A stretch of 64,000 nt of DNA from Microbacterium sp. Root61 (GTDB lineage Bacteria; Actinomycetota; Actinomycetes; Actinomycetales; Microbacteriaceae): assembly GCF_001427525.1 (NCBI RefSeq), contig NZ_LMGU01000002.1, positions 273,010 to 337,009 of the forward strand, written 5' to 3'. The position numbers and the translations under genes were made by a program. Of the stretch, positions 34,168 to 43,703 are shown one piece after another; positions within the stretch are counted from its first letter, which is position 1; each line of letters starts with the position of its first letter. Below the pieces are notes generated by a model, which saw nothing but the letters and a program-made list of their open reading frames with translations, made no database searches and was not told where the DNA came from.

Positions 34168-35209
34168 CCTCCAGCACGCCGACACCGATCCACCCCGCGC
34201 GGACGGCGTCGACCACCTCCGACTGTTCACCGTACTCCCGCGCGGCCTCTGCCACGGTCGCCCGGGCGAACGCCGCGAAGTCGGTGGTGGGGGAGAGTCC
34301 GCTGGTCAGCGTGCGGTACCAGACCAGTCCGGCCCGCTCCCAGGCATGGCCCCCCAGGGCCGCTGCGGCCAGGTAGAAGGCCCGATTCGGGATGCCGGAG
34401 TTGATGTGCACCCCGCCGTTGTCGTCGAGGGTGTGCACGTAGCCGTCCATGTGCGCCGGCTGCGGGTCGCGGCCCAGCACGTCGTCGTCGTACGCGGTGC
34501 CGGGTGCCTTCATCGAGCGCAGCGCGGCACCCTGCACCTGGTCGGTGAAGATCCCCTCGCCGATCAGCCAGCTCGCCTCGGCCGCGGTCTGCCCGCGGGT
34601 GTACTGCTCGGCGAGGGCGCCGAACACGTCGGAGATCGACTCATTGAGCGCACCGGACTGGCCCTGGTAGCGGAGCCCGCCCTCGTCTTCGGTGACGCCG
34701 TGGGTCAGCTCGTGGGCGATGACGGTGAGGGATTCCGTGAACCCGCTGAACACGTCGCCGTCGCCGTCGCCGAACACCATGCGCTCGCCGTTCCAGAAGG
34801 CGTTGTCGTAGTCGCGGCCGTAATGGACGGTCGCCCGCAGCGGTGCACCCGCCCCATCGATGCTGCTGCGCCCGTAGGCGTCCCAGAAGAAGTCGAAGGT
34901 CGCTCCCAGCCCGTCGAAGGCCTGGTCGACGGCGGTGTCACCCGTCGGCGGATCGTCTTCGCCGCGCACCCGCACGCCGGGGAGCACCTCCCGGTTGCGG
35001 GCATCGGAGATGGTCCGATCCGGCGCGGGGGCGCTCTCCATCACGAGCGTGCCGGGCTCCTCGATCGACAGACGCACCCGCGACCGCGGCTCGTACCCGC
35101 GCGGTGCCGCGAGCGTCGCCTGGGCCGCCGCCGAGGCGCGCGCCAGTCGTGGCTCCTGCGCGGCGGCGATTCGTGCCAGCAGGTACGGCGGAACGATCGC
35201 GTGCCTCAT
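34148..35209 (-). CDS. Protealysin-like M4 metallopeptidase
   Basis: A 353-residue thermolysin-family protease. A short N-terminal propeptide with MRHAIVPPYLLARIA carries the PPxL-type motif of protealysin-like proteins; there is no signal peptide. The catalytic domain has HELTH at residues 166-170 (Zn ligands and general base) and NESISD at 189-194 with the third ligand Glu. GGVHINSGIPNRAFYLAA supplies the active-site region further on. TAGCCT (reverse, 35216-35221) is 6 nt before the ATG. It forms an operon with the emfourin-like inhibitor, a known protease/inhibitor arrangement. Confidence 0.92.
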   Translation of the reverse strand: MRHAIVPPYLLARIAAAQEPRLARASAAAQATLAAPRGYEPRSRVRLSIEEPGTLVMESAPAPDRTISDARNREVLPGVRVRGEDDPPTGDTAVDQAFDGLGATFDFFWDAYGRSSIDGAGAPLRATVHYGRDYDNAFWNGERMVFGDGDGDVFSGFTESLTVIAHELTHGVTEDEGGLRYQGQSGALNESISDVFGALAEQYTRGQTAAEASWLIGEGIFTDQVQGAALRSMKAPGTAYDDDVLGRDPQPAHMDGYVHTLDDNGGVHINSGIPNRAFYLAAAALGGHAWERAGLVWYRTLTSGLSPTTDFAAFARATVAEAAREYGEQSEVVDAVRAGWIGVGVLEDEFTER

Positions 35210-35252
35210 GCCTGAAGGCTAGCCCCGCCCCGCGACATCCCTCCGCTGACTC

Positions 35253-36058
<806 letters not shown>

Positions 36059-36062
<4 letters not shown>

Positions 36063-36847
36063 GGCAGCCCTCCCGGTCGCCACAGGGTGGCGGTGGCATC
36101 CCGCAGCAGACCCTGGGTGACGGGGGAGCGCGGCGCGGTCAGCAGCGTCGCGATGGGCGCCTCCTCCACGACGCGCCCGTCCTCCAGGACGACGCCGTGC
36201 GTCGCGATCTGGGACAGCACGGCGAGGTCGTGGGTGATGAAGATGAGCGACATGCCGGAGTCGTCCACGAGCGACTGCAGCAGCTCGAGGATCTCGGCCT
36301 GGATCGTGACGTCCAGCGCCGTGGTCGGCTCGTCGGCGATGAGCAGACGCGGCCGGCACGCCAGCGCCATGGCGATCGCCACGCGCTGTCGCTGTCCGCC
36401 GGAGAGCTGGTGCGGGTAGCGGCCGACGATGCGCTCGGGGTCGGGCAGGGCGACGCGTGCCGCCTCCGCGATCGCCCGGACCTTCGCCTCGGCGCGGGTC
36501 GCTCGCTCGTGGATGCGGATCGACTCGGCGATCTGCCGTCCCACGGTCCGGATCGGGTTCAGGGCCGTGCGCGGCTCCTGGAAGACGATGCCGATGTCGT
36601 CGCCGCGGAGTTCGGCGAGCTCCTTGTCGGACAGCCCGATCAGCTCGCGATCACGCCAGCGGATGCTGCCGTGCATCTCGGCGCCCTCCGGAAGCAGCCC
36701 GAGGATGGCCAGGGCGGTCAGGGACTTGCCCGAACCGGATTCACCGATCAGGCCGACGCGGGAGCCGTCCGGCACCGAGAACGACACCCCGTCCACGACG
36801 CGCCGTCCGCCCAGGTCGATGCACAGGTCGCGTACCTTGAGGCTCAC
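36059..36847 (-). CDS. Oligopeptide-type ABC transporter ATP-binding protein (OppD-like)
   Basis: A 262-residue ATPase. [22 protein letters not shown] is Walker [20 protein letters not shown] is the Q-loop, [15 protein letters not shown] is the signature, [16 protein letters not shown] is Walker B, and [11 protein letters not shown] has the switch His. It pairs with the OppF-like ATPase to power the two permeases. The GTG start overlaps the upstream permease stop by 4 bp (GTGA). Confidence 0.92.
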
Positions 36848-37746
36848 GAGACCACCTCCGGGATGTGGATGCGCGCCTCGGCGGTCCGGCGCGACAGCGT
36901 CGGGTCGGTGGCGTCCCGCAGACCGTCGCCGAGCAGGTTCAGTCCGAGCACGGTCAAGGTGATCGCGATGCCCGGCCAGACCACCGACAGCGGATGCACC
37001 GCGATGTAGCGCTGCAGATCGGCCAGCAGCAGGCCCCAGGAGGGCTCGGTCACCGGGGCGCCGAAGCCGAGGTAGGAGAGCCCCGCCTCGGCGAGCACCG
37101 CCACCGCCATGCCCCAGGACAGCTGCACGATGAACACCGGGGCGACGTTGGGCATCAGGTGGCGCCACAGGTTCTGGCCGGAGGTCAGGCCTGATGCCCG
37201 CCCCGCCAGCACGAAATCGCTGTGCAGCACGCGGCGCAGCTCGGGGCGCGTCACGCGCGCGATGTTGACGCCGAATCCGATGCCGACCGACCAGATCACG
37301 ACCCAGAGCGAGCCGCCCCACAGCGCCGAGATCATCATCGCGATGATCAGCACCGGGAACGCGATCAGGATGTCGACGAGCACCGCGACCGATTCGCGCA
37401 CCCACCGCGCGGTCAGCGCACCGAGTGCCGCCAGCGCGATGCCGATGATCGTCGCGATGATCCCGGCGCCGACCGCGACGATCACGGTGGTGCGGGAACC
37501 GGCCATGATCAGGCTCAGGATGTCGCGTCCCGACCCGTCGGTGCCCAGCAGGTGCGGCCAGCCCGGCGGCGCCCACCGGTCGGTGAGGTTCGTCTGCTGC
37601 GGGTCGAAGGGCGTCCAGAAGAGCGAGACCACTGCGGTCGCGAGGATCACGACGACCACGATCAGCCCGAAGCGCCCGGTGGACAGCGCCCACAGCCGGC
37701 GCAGCCAGGTCCAGCGGGACGGCGCGGGGTGCTCGAGCGCGCTCAC
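36844..37746 (-). CDS. ABC transporter permease (OppC/DppC-like)
   Basis: A 300-residue permease with six hydrophobic segments. HLLGTDGSGRDILSLIMAGSRTTVIVA is the conserved OppC N-terminal loop (GTDxxGRD), and GRASGLTSGQNLWRHLMPNVAPVFIV contains the EAA-type loop that contacts the ATPase. The GTG at 37746 overlaps the upstream permease stop by 4 bp. Confidence 0.92.
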   Translation of the reverse strand: MSALEHPAPSRWTWLRRLWALSTGRFGLIVVVVILATAVVSLFWTPFDPQQTNLTDRWAPPGWPHLLGTDGSGRDILSLIMAGSRTTVIVAVGAGIIATIIGIALAALGALTARWVRESVAVLVDILIAFPVLIIAMMISALWGGSLWVVIWSVGIGFGVNIARVTRPELRRVLHSDFVLAGRASGLTSGQNLWRHLMPNVAPVFIVQLSWGMAVAVLAEAGLSYLGFGAPVTEPSWGLLLADLQRYIAVHPLSVVWPGIAITLTVLGLNLLGDGLRDATDPTLSRRTAEARIHIPEVVS

Positions 37747-38693
37747 GATGCCTCCCGCTGTCGGGGGTCGATCACGCGGTGCAGCAGGTCGACGAGGAAC
37801 CCGACGACCAGCACGAATCCGGTCAGGACGAGCAGCTCGCCCTGCACCTTCGGCAGATCGCGGTTGCCGACGTCGGTCACCAGCATCCGTCCGATCCCGG
37901 GGAGGTTGAACAGCTGCTCGATGATGACCGCGCCGACGATGATGCCGGCCACCTGGAGTCCCAGCACCGTGATGACGGACAGTCCGACGTTGGGGAGGCC
38001 GTGGCGGATGAGCGCCGTGTTGCGGGTCAGGCCCTTCGCGGCCGCGGTGCGGACGTAGTCCTGGCCCACGGCCTGCAGCGTCGCGCTGCGCACGAAGCGC
38101 ATGAGCATCGCGCCCTCGACGATGCCGATCGTGATCGCGGGCAGCAGCAGCGACCGGATCGCGGCGGCCGGGTCGTCCCATCCGGCGCGCGGGAAGCCCT
38201 GGGCGGGCAGCCAGCCGAGCCAGACCGCGAAGACCACGACGAGCATCATGCCGGCCCACACCACCGGCACGGCGGCCAGGGTCTGGGCGCCGACACTCAG
38301 CGCCGTCCCATCGGCGCGACCGCGGCGCATCGCCGCGAGCACACCGAACGGCACGCTGAACAACAGGGCGATGGTCATCGCCATGACCCCCAGCGGCACC
38401 GTCACCTGCGCCTTCTGCGCGAGCTCGGCCACCACCGACATACCGGTGATCAGCGAGGTGCCCAGGTCGCCGCGGAAGATGCCGCCCAGCCAGTCCAGGT
38501 ACTGCACCAGCAGTGGCTGATCCAGTCCGAGACTCTCCCTGATCGCCGCAACCTGCGAGGGGGTCCCCGAGGTTCCGGCGATCAGTTGGGCGACGTCACC
38601 GGGCAGCACCCGCAACGACACGAGGATCAGCACGCTGGCGACAAGCAGCCCCACCACAAGCAGGGCCAATCTCGTCAGCGCGTATCGAATCAC
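37743..38693 (-). CDS. ABC transporter permease (OppB/DppB-like)
   Basis: A 316-residue permease with six hydrophobic segments. MIRYALTRLALLVVGLLVASVLILVSLRVLPGD is the family N-terminus, IRESLGLDQPLLVQYLDWLGGIFRGDLGTS is the periplasmic loop, and YVRTAAAKGLTRNTALIRHGLPN is the EAA loop. The ATG overlaps the binding-protein stop by 4 bp. Confidence 0.92.
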   Translation of the reverse strand: MIRYALTRLALLVVGLLVASVLILVSLRVLPGDVAQLIAGTSGTPSQVAAIRESLGLDQPLLVQYLDWLGGIFRGDLGTSLITGMSVVAELAQKAQVTVPLGVMAMTIALLFSVPFGVLAAMRRGRADGTALSVGAQTLAAVPVVWAGMMLVVVFAVWLGWLPAQGFPRAGWDDPAAAIRSLLLPAITIGIVEGAMLMRFVRSATLQAVGQDYVRTAAAKGLTRNTALIRHGLPNVGLSVITVLGLQVAGIIVGAVIIEQLFNLPGIGRMLVTDVGNRDLPKVQGELLVLTGFVLVVGFLVDLLHRVIDPRQREAS

Positions 38694-40210
38694 TCCGTCG
38701 ACACCGTCGCACCGGCGAGCGGGAGCCGCACGTTGAGGGAGTTCTCCGGGAACCCGCTCACGTTCGTGCCGACCGCGGCGATCGGGGTGGCCAGGAACAG
38801 CCAGTCGGCCGCGTGGTCCTCCGACACGATACGGGCGGCCTCGGCCAGCAGCTTCTGCGTCTCGGCCTCATCGGTGGACGCCAGCGCCTCGGCATACAGC
38901 GACTGCACCTTCGGGTTGTCGTAGTTGAAGTAGTAGTCCGGGTTCGCCCAGTTGGAGAAGTCGCGCGCCTCGACGTGCCGCACGAAGCTCAGGTCGTAGT
39001 CCTTGTTCGTGTAGACGTCCTGCAGCCAGCTGGTGAACTCGACCGAATCGACCTTCAGCGTCACGCCGATCTCGTTGAAGTCCGAGACCAGGATCGTCGG
39101 GATGGTGGTGCCGTACACCGACGGGATGGTGAGGGTCAGAGTGAGGTTCTTCACGCCGGCCTCGGCGAGCAGCTCCTTGGCCTTCGCCGGGTCGTACGTG
39201 ACGACATCCGAGAGGTCCTCGTAGCCGGGGTCGAGCGGCGGGATCGGTCCGAACAAGGTGTCACCGGAGCCGAGCGTCTCGATGAGCGCGTCGTGGTCGA
39301 TGGCCAGGCGCAGCGCCTCGCGGACGCGGACGTCGTCCAGCGGCGCCTTCTTGTTGTTGAACGCGAGGGTGCCCTTGTCGGTCGTCTCACCGCTGACCAG
39401 CGTGTAGCCGACGTCGCCTTCGAGCTGCGGGGCGAGTTCGGGGTCGACCTCGGTGACGACGTCGACGCTGCCCTCGAGGGCGGCGTTGACGGCGGCGGTG
39501 CTGTCGGCGAAGTACGTCAGGACGACCTCGGCCACGCCGGCCGGGTCTCCCCAGTAGGCGTCGTTGCGCTCGAGGGTCAGGCTGTCGCCCTGCAGCCACG
39601 TGCCGACGGTGAAGGGGCCGGTGCCGTTGGCCGCGGTCTTCAGGTCGGTGGTGTCGCCGGTCTTGACGACGAGCCCGGCGCGGCCGGTGAGGTTGAACAG
39701 GAAGTTCGAGTTCGGCTCGGTCAGGGTGATGACCACCGTGGTCGCATCCGGTGCCTCGATGGTGGCGACGCCCTGCAGGTCGGCGTGACCCTGGATCGTC
39801 TCGTCGTCCTTGGCCGCGGTCAGCGATGACACGACGTCCGCCGAGGTCATCGGGGTGCCGTCGTGGAAGGTCACGTCGTCGCGGATCGTGAAGGTGTACG
39901 TCAGACCGTCGGACGACACCTCCCAGTCCGAGGCGAGTCGCGGCACGATCTCGTTGCCGGCGTCGGCGTCGCGCGTGACGAGGCCTTCGTAGACGTTGTC
40001 GATGAGGGCCTGCTCGAGGGCGGCGCCGCTCTGGTGGCGGATGTCGAGGTTGGACGGCTCCAGCAGGAGCCCGACCGTCAGCGTCGCGGCGGCATCGGGA
40101 GTCCCCGAGCTGCTCGGGCTGGGTTCGGTGCCTCCACCGGTGCAGGCGGTGAGCAGGAGCGCGGTCGTGGCAAGCAGTGCCGTGGCAGCGAGGGTGATGC
40201 GGCGGTGCAT
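38690..40210 (-). CDS. ABC transporter substrate-binding lipoprotein (family 5)
   Basis: A 506-residue SBP_bac_5 protein. MHRRITLAATALLATTALLLTACTGGG is a lipoprotein signal with lipobox LLTAC, followed by a Ser/Pro/Thr linker. EPSNLDIRHQSGAALEQALIDNVYEGL and YTFTIRDDVTFHDGTPMTSADVV are hallmark segments. Ligands may be peptides, nickel-type chelates or sugars. The SD AAAGGACC lies before the ATG at 40210. The first gene of the operon binding protein, permease, permease, ATPase, ATPase. A TAGGCT box on the reverse strand (AGCCTA at 40293-40298) suggests a leader of about 75 nt. Confidence 0.93.
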   Translation of the reverse strand: MHRRITLAATALLATTALLLTACTGGGTEPSPSSSGTPDAAATLTVGLLLEPSNLDIRHQSGAALEQALIDNVYEGLVTRDADAGNEIVPRLASDWEVSSDGLTYTFTIRDDVTFHDGTPMTSADVVSSLTAAKDDETIQGHADLQGVATIEAPDATTVVITLTEPNSNFLFNLTGRAGLVVKTGDTTDLKTAANGTGPFTVGTWLQGDSLTLERNDAYWGDPAGVAEVVLTYFADSTAAVNAALEGSVDVVTEVDPELAPQLEGDVGYTLVSGETTDKGTLAFNNKKAPLDDVRVREALRLAIDHDALIETLGSGDTLFGPIPPLDPGYEDLSDVVTYDPAKAKELLAEAGVKNLTLTLTIPSVYGTTIPTILVSDFNEIGVTLKVDSVEFTSWLQDVYTNKDYDLSFVRHVEARDFSNWANPDYYFNYDNPKVQSLYAEALASTDEAETQKLLAEAARIVSEDHAADWLFLATPIAAVGTNVSGFPENSLNVRLPLAGATVSTE

Positions 40211-40350
40211 GTGGGTCCTTTCGCAGGGCCGCGGCATCCGTCCGTTGCTGTGGGGGGATGCCGGGGGGAGTCGACGACTCGGTGCGGTGACCAGCCTAGA
40301 GTCCGTTTCGCGATGGCGTGGCCGCTGCTACTTCGAACGAAACAGAAGCG

Positions 40351-41292
40351 TTAACCCTTCCCGGTCTGCGCGCGCAGCCGGCGGCCGAGATCGACCGGCA
40401 GCTCTTCCTGCACATTGTGCCCGGAGGGCACGATCTCGACGGATGCCTGGGGCACCCGTCGAGCGAACTCCGCGGCATCCGCCTCGGTGACATAGCCGTG
40501 GTCGCCGCGGATCAGGGTGATCGGGCCCGTGACCTCGGCGAGGTCCTCCCAGCCGGATTCGCCGAGGACCGCGCCGACCGCGTCCTGCTGTGCCGCGGCG
40601 GCCCGTGCCATCTCGGGGGAGGCGGCCATCGCGGCGGCGAGGTGGGCGAAGTGGTGCTTCCATTCGACGCGTCCATCGGGACGGATGCGGGAGTTGAGGA
40701 AGACGCCGCGCTCGGCGGCCGTTCGGGTTCCGCCGAGTCCGAACGCCAGGGCGCGCTCGACCAGCTCATCGCGCGAGGCCCAGTCGGTGGGGCCGGCGAA
40801 GAACTCCCGGATCTGGCTCGCGTCGGCGTTCGGGTCGATGCCGGGCGTGATGTCGATCACGACGAGCTCGCGCACCAGGTCCGGCCGCGAGGCGGCGACG
40901 GCCGCGGCGGTCAACCCGCCGAGGGACTGGCCGACCAGCAGTTGCGGGGCATCCGTCCAGGTCTCCAGCGCCACGACCACATCGGCCGCAAGGACCCGCG
41001 CGACGTACGCCATGTCGTCGCGCCACGAGGAGTCGCCGTGGCCGGCGAGGTCGATCGCCAGGGCCGGCAGCCCGAGCGCCAGGATCGTGGTGTCCCACGT
41101 ATGGGCGTTCAGGCCGGCGCCGTGCAGGAACGTGACCTCGGGTGGTCCGTCGCCGTAGCGGAGGGCACTCAGGGTGCGTCCGTCCGGCAGAGTCAGATCG
41201 ACCCGCTCGGACCGGGGGAGCGGCCCGTCCAGGCCCGCGTCGGCCGCCTGGGCGGGCAGGAAGGAGAACTCGTCGAACTCGATATCGGTCAC
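40351..41292 (-). CDS. Alpha/beta hydrolase
   Basis: A 313-residue alpha/beta-hydrolase. VTFLHGAGLNAHTWDTTILAL is the oxyanion HG loop, LLVGQSLGGLTAAAVAASRP is the nucleophile elbow (GQSLGG, Ser), LIRGDHGYVTEADAAEF carries the acid, and VPSGHNVQEELP the catalytic His. It hydrolyses an unknown ester, amide or C-C bond. The GTG at 41292 (TDIEFDEFSFLPAQ) is chosen from the domain boundary; the open frame further upstream is read-through. It stands alone, divergent from the AhpD-like gene. Confidence 0.85.
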   Translation of the reverse strand: MTDIEFDEFSFLPAQAADAGLDGPLPRSERVDLTLPDGRTLSALRYGDGPPEVTFLHGAGLNAHTWDTTILALGLPALAIDLAGHGDSSWRDDMAYVARVLAADVVVALETWTDAPQLLVGQSLGGLTAAAVAASRPDLVRELVVIDITPGIDPNADASQIREFFAGPTDWASRDELVERALAFGLGGTRTAAERGVFLNSRIRPDGRVEWKHHFAHLAAAMAASPEMARAAAAQQDAVGAVLGESGWEDLAEVTGPITLIRGDHGYVTEADAAEFARRVPQASVEIVPSGHNVQEELPVDLGRRLRAQTGKG

Positions 41293-41382
41293 GCGGCATC
41301 CTCGGGGTGACGGAACAGGACAAGCCCATTCTGGCCTCTCCGACGCGGCCTTGGCTCCCATCGGTCTGGATAGGCTGGCTCC

Positions 41383-41859
41383 ATGACCGAAGAACGCCGC
41401 GTGCACCTCTCGCGCTCCGCCCCCGAGGCCTACAAGGCCCTCGACGCCTTCTCGCAGGCGGTCGGCGGGATCGCGACCGCCAACGGCATCGAAGACCGGC
41501 TCAAGGAACTCGTCCAGATCCACGCGTCGCAGCTCAACGGCTGTGCGTTCTGCGTGCGCATCCACGTCGATCGGGCCGTCGCGGTGGGCATGACCGCCGA
41601 CGAGATCGCCCAGCTGGCCACGTGGCGCGAGTCGGGCGTCTTCACCGAGCGGGAGCGCGCCGCCCTCGAACTGACCGAGGCGTTCACCTTCATCCACGAC
41701 GACGGCATCCCCGCCCACGTGTACGACCACGTCGGCGGCATCCTCAGCGAGCAGGAGTACGTCGGCCTCAGCTGGATCCTGGTGTCGATCAACGCCTTCA
41801 ACCGCGTTGCGATCGCCGGACGCTACCCGGTGCCGCCGCGGACGGCGGCGTCCGCATGA
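41383..41859 (+). CDS. AhpD-like carboxymuconolactone decarboxylase family protein
   Basis: A 158-residue all-helical protein. ELVQIHASQLNGCAFCVRIHVDRAVAVGMTADEIAQL has the CxxC redox pair (CAFC) and the following His of AhpD-type alkylhydroperoxidases. It probably acts as a small thiol peroxidase or redox protein. TAGGCT (41371-41376) is 6 nt before the ATG. Its stop overlaps the tyrosine phosphatase start by 4 bp. Confidence 0.88.
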   Translation: MTEERRVHLSRSAPEAYKALDAFSQAVGGIATANGIEDRLKELVQIHASQLNGCAFCVRIHVDRAVAVGMTADEIAQLATWRESGVFTERERAALELTEAFTFIHDDGIPAHVYDHVGGILSEQEYVGLSWILVSINAFNRVAIAGRYPVPPRTAASA

Positions 41860-42572
41860 CGGCGGCATCCCTGGTTCCCGGGGCGCTGAACTTCCGCGAT
41901 GTCGGCGGGCTCCCCGCCGCGGACCGCGTCACCCGCTCGGGTGTGCTGTTCCGCTCGGGCAACCTCGCCCAGATCGAGGAGGACGGCACGGCCGCCCTGC
42001 GCGGGATCGGGCTGCGGCGCATCATCGACCTCCGCGACGACGACGAGGTGCGCATCTCTCCGAGTCGCGTGGAGGGGCTCGACCTGCAGACGCAGCGGGT
42101 GCCGCTGTTCCTGGGCTCGATCGCCTCCTTCTTCGAGCGGGATGCCTCGCTCGACGAGTTCTACCAGGCGCTCGTGGACGACTCGGCCCCGCAGATCCTC
42201 GAGGTGGTGCGCGGCATCCTCGCCGATCAGCCCGTGCTCGTGCACTGCACGGTCGGCAAGGACCGCACCGGCGTCACCGTCGCCCTCACGCTCGCCGCCG
42301 CGGGCGTGGATGAGGACGCCGTGGTGGCCGACTACGCGCGCACCGAGACGATGCTGCCCGAGGAGCGCAACCGCGCCATCATCGAGCGGCTGCGGGTGCG
42401 GCATCCCGATGCCGTGCACCTCGTGGATCTGACGACACGGTCACCCGCACCGGTGATGCGGGGGATGCTCGACGGTCTCACCGCCCAGTACGGCGCGCCG
42501 GTCGAGTACCTGCGGTCGCTCGGGCTCACCGACGACGAGCTGACCGAGCTGCGCAGCATCCTGATTTCCTGA
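41856..42572 (+). CDS. Tyrosine/serine protein phosphatase (Y_phosphatase3)
   Basis: A 238-residue phosphatase. GALNFRDVGGLPAADR opens the domain, VLFRSGNLAQI and RRIIDLRDDDEV follow, and VLVHCTVGKDRTGVTVAL is the CX5R P-loop (HCTVGKDR). The group resembles mycobacterial PtpB and acts on phosphotyrosine or phosphoinositides. The ATG at 41856 overlaps the AhpD-like stop by 4 bp, so both come from one mRNA. Confidence 0.9.
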   Translation: MTAASLVPGALNFRDVGGLPAADRVTRSGVLFRSGNLAQIEEDGTAALRGIGLRRIIDLRDDDEVRISPSRVEGLDLQTQRVPLFLGSIASFFERDASLDEFYQALVDDSAPQILEVVRGILADQPVLVHCTVGKDRTGVTVALTLAAAGVDEDAVVADYARTETMLPEERNRAIIERLRVRHPDAVHLVDLTTRSPAPVMRGMLDGLTAQYGAPVEYLRSLGLTDDELTELRSILIS

Positions 42573-42579
42573 GGGTTTG

Positions 42580-42617
42580 GAACAAAGGTTAGGCAACCCT
42601 TTGTTCGTGGGTATACT
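42580..42617 (+). promoter_or_regulatory. DtxR/IdeR-type iron box and promoter for the SIP-domain gene
   Basis: AAAGGTTAGGCAACCCTTT (42584-42602) matches the DtxR/IdeR consensus TTAGGTTAGGCTAACCTAA at about 13 of 19 positions, and is embedded in a 9-bp inverted repeat GAACAAAGG...CCTTTGTTC (42580-42606). TATACT (42612-42617) is the -10, 9 nt before the ATG. The box covers the expected -35, so Fe-bound repressor would block transcription. Confidence 0.7.
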
Positions 42618-42626
42618 GGGTGAGCC

Positions 42627-43106
42627 ATGACCCACACCACCGAGCACAACGCGAGCGCGTGCCGCACGTCGCGTCACTCGCGCGTGCAGCACCTGATCAC
42701 GGCCGACGAGACCTCGCTCACCGAGCTCGAAGCGCTGCTGACGACGCTGCCGCTGTGCTCGACCGGTCGCATCTTCGTCGAGACGCCGGATGCTTCGTGG
42801 CAGGCGCCGCTGGACATTCCGGCCCGCATGATCGTGACGTGGCTCGACCGCTCCAGCCGCTCGGGCGCCCCCGGCACCGGACGCGGCTGCGCGCCCGGCG
42901 AAGCGCTGTCCCGTGCGGTCAACGCCTGGGCCGACGAGATGCTCTGCGACGCCCCGGAGCACACTGCCGGCGACGGCACCCGCATCTTCCTGCTCGGCGG
43001 CTACCTCGGTACGGCCGACATCGTCGATCACCTCACCGTGAGCCGCGGGGTGGACGCGCACGCGATCCACACGCCGGCGCGCTTCGGTCTGGCCACCGCG
43101 GTCTGA
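42627..43106 (+). CDS. Stand-alone SIP (siderophore-interacting protein) C-terminal domain protein
   Basis: A 159-residue protein equivalent to the NADPH-binding C-terminal half of siderophore-interacting ferric reductases. HLITADETSLTELEALLTTLP and GRIFVETPDASW form the first strands, and RIFLLGGYLGTADIVDHL replaces the usual GE(A/R)xxxR-type helix. The FAD domain found in full SIPs is absent and not fused nearby. An iron box overlies its promoter, so it should be induced by iron starvation. It may serve as the reductase partner of another flavoprotein or may only bind nucleotide; this is inference. Confidence 0.75.
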   Translation: MTHTTEHNASACRTSRHSRVQHLITADETSLTELEALLTTLPLCSTGRIFVETPDASWQAPLDIPARMIVTWLDRSSRSGAPGTGRGCAPGEALSRAVNAWADEMLCDAPEHTAGDGTRIFLLGGYLGTADIVDHLTVSRGVDAHAIHTPARFGLATAV

Positions 43107-43115
43107 GGCGCGACC

Positions 43116-43145
43116 CGCCGCGTGAGCGACGGCACCGACGCGGCG
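43116..43145 (+). terminator. Hairpin after the SIP-domain gene
   Basis: CGCCGCGT (43116-43123) pairs with ACGCGGCG (43138-43145) around a 14-nt loop, 10 bp after the stop. There is no T tract, so its role is uncertain. Confidence 0.4.
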
Positions 43146-43166
43146 CGCGCCGCTAACGTCGGGCCC

Positions 43167-43703
43167 ATGAGCGCGACCGCCCCCGCACCCGTCTCCGCAC
43201 GCGACCTGCGCCTGCCGACGTGGGTGATCGTGTGGCTGACCGCCTCGGCGATCATCCAGACCTATGACGCCTGCTACGTGCTGCTCGGCCCGCTCTCGCA
43301 CTCCGGCGGGCCGCTGGCCGGCATGTGGCCCGGGCACGTCTTCTACTCGAGCTTCGACCACCGCTATGCGGGCTTCGACGCGTTCGGCAGCGCGCAGAGC
43401 TGGGCGAACCTGCTCGAGGTGATCGTGATCGTGATCGCCCTGACCCGGGCGAAGCGATGGGCGGGCGTCGTGCTCGCCCTCATCGTGACGACGGCGACCT
43501 TCTGGAAGACCGTCATCTACTTCCTCGTGGAAGCCTCCAGCGGACTGGAGATGACCCGCCAGTCCCTCGAGCGCGGAGATCTCCTCGGGTTCCTCGTGGT
43601 CGCGATCCTGCCGAACCTCTTCTGGATCGGCTTCCCGCTGGCCGTGGTGATCACGCTCGGACGGCAGGTCTATCGCGTGGGCAGCGCGACGGTCTCCGCC
43701 TGA
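43167..43703 (+). CDS. Multi-pass membrane protein, EXPERA/emopamil-binding-like
   Basis: A 178-residue protein with about four transmembrane helices. LPTWVIVWLTASAIIQTYDACYVLLGPLSHSGG, followed by SAQSWANLLEVIVIVIAL, recalls the EXPERA (emopamil-binding) pattern of an acidic residue in helix 1, a Y-x-L-x-P-loop and a later W-N-x-x-E motif. I am not certain of the assignment and no function follows from it. TAACGT (43154-43159) is 7 nt before the ATG. Its stop abuts the stop of the next, convergent gene with no spacer. Confidence 0.65.
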   Translation: MSATAPAPVSARDLRLPTWVIVWLTASAIIQTYDACYVLLGPLSHSGGPLAGMWPGHVFYSSFDHRYAGFDAFGSAQSWANLLEVIVIVIALTRAKRWAGVVLALIVTTATFWKTVIYFLVEASSGLEMTRQSLERGDLLGFLVVAILPNLFWIGFPLAVVITLGRQVYRVGSATVSA

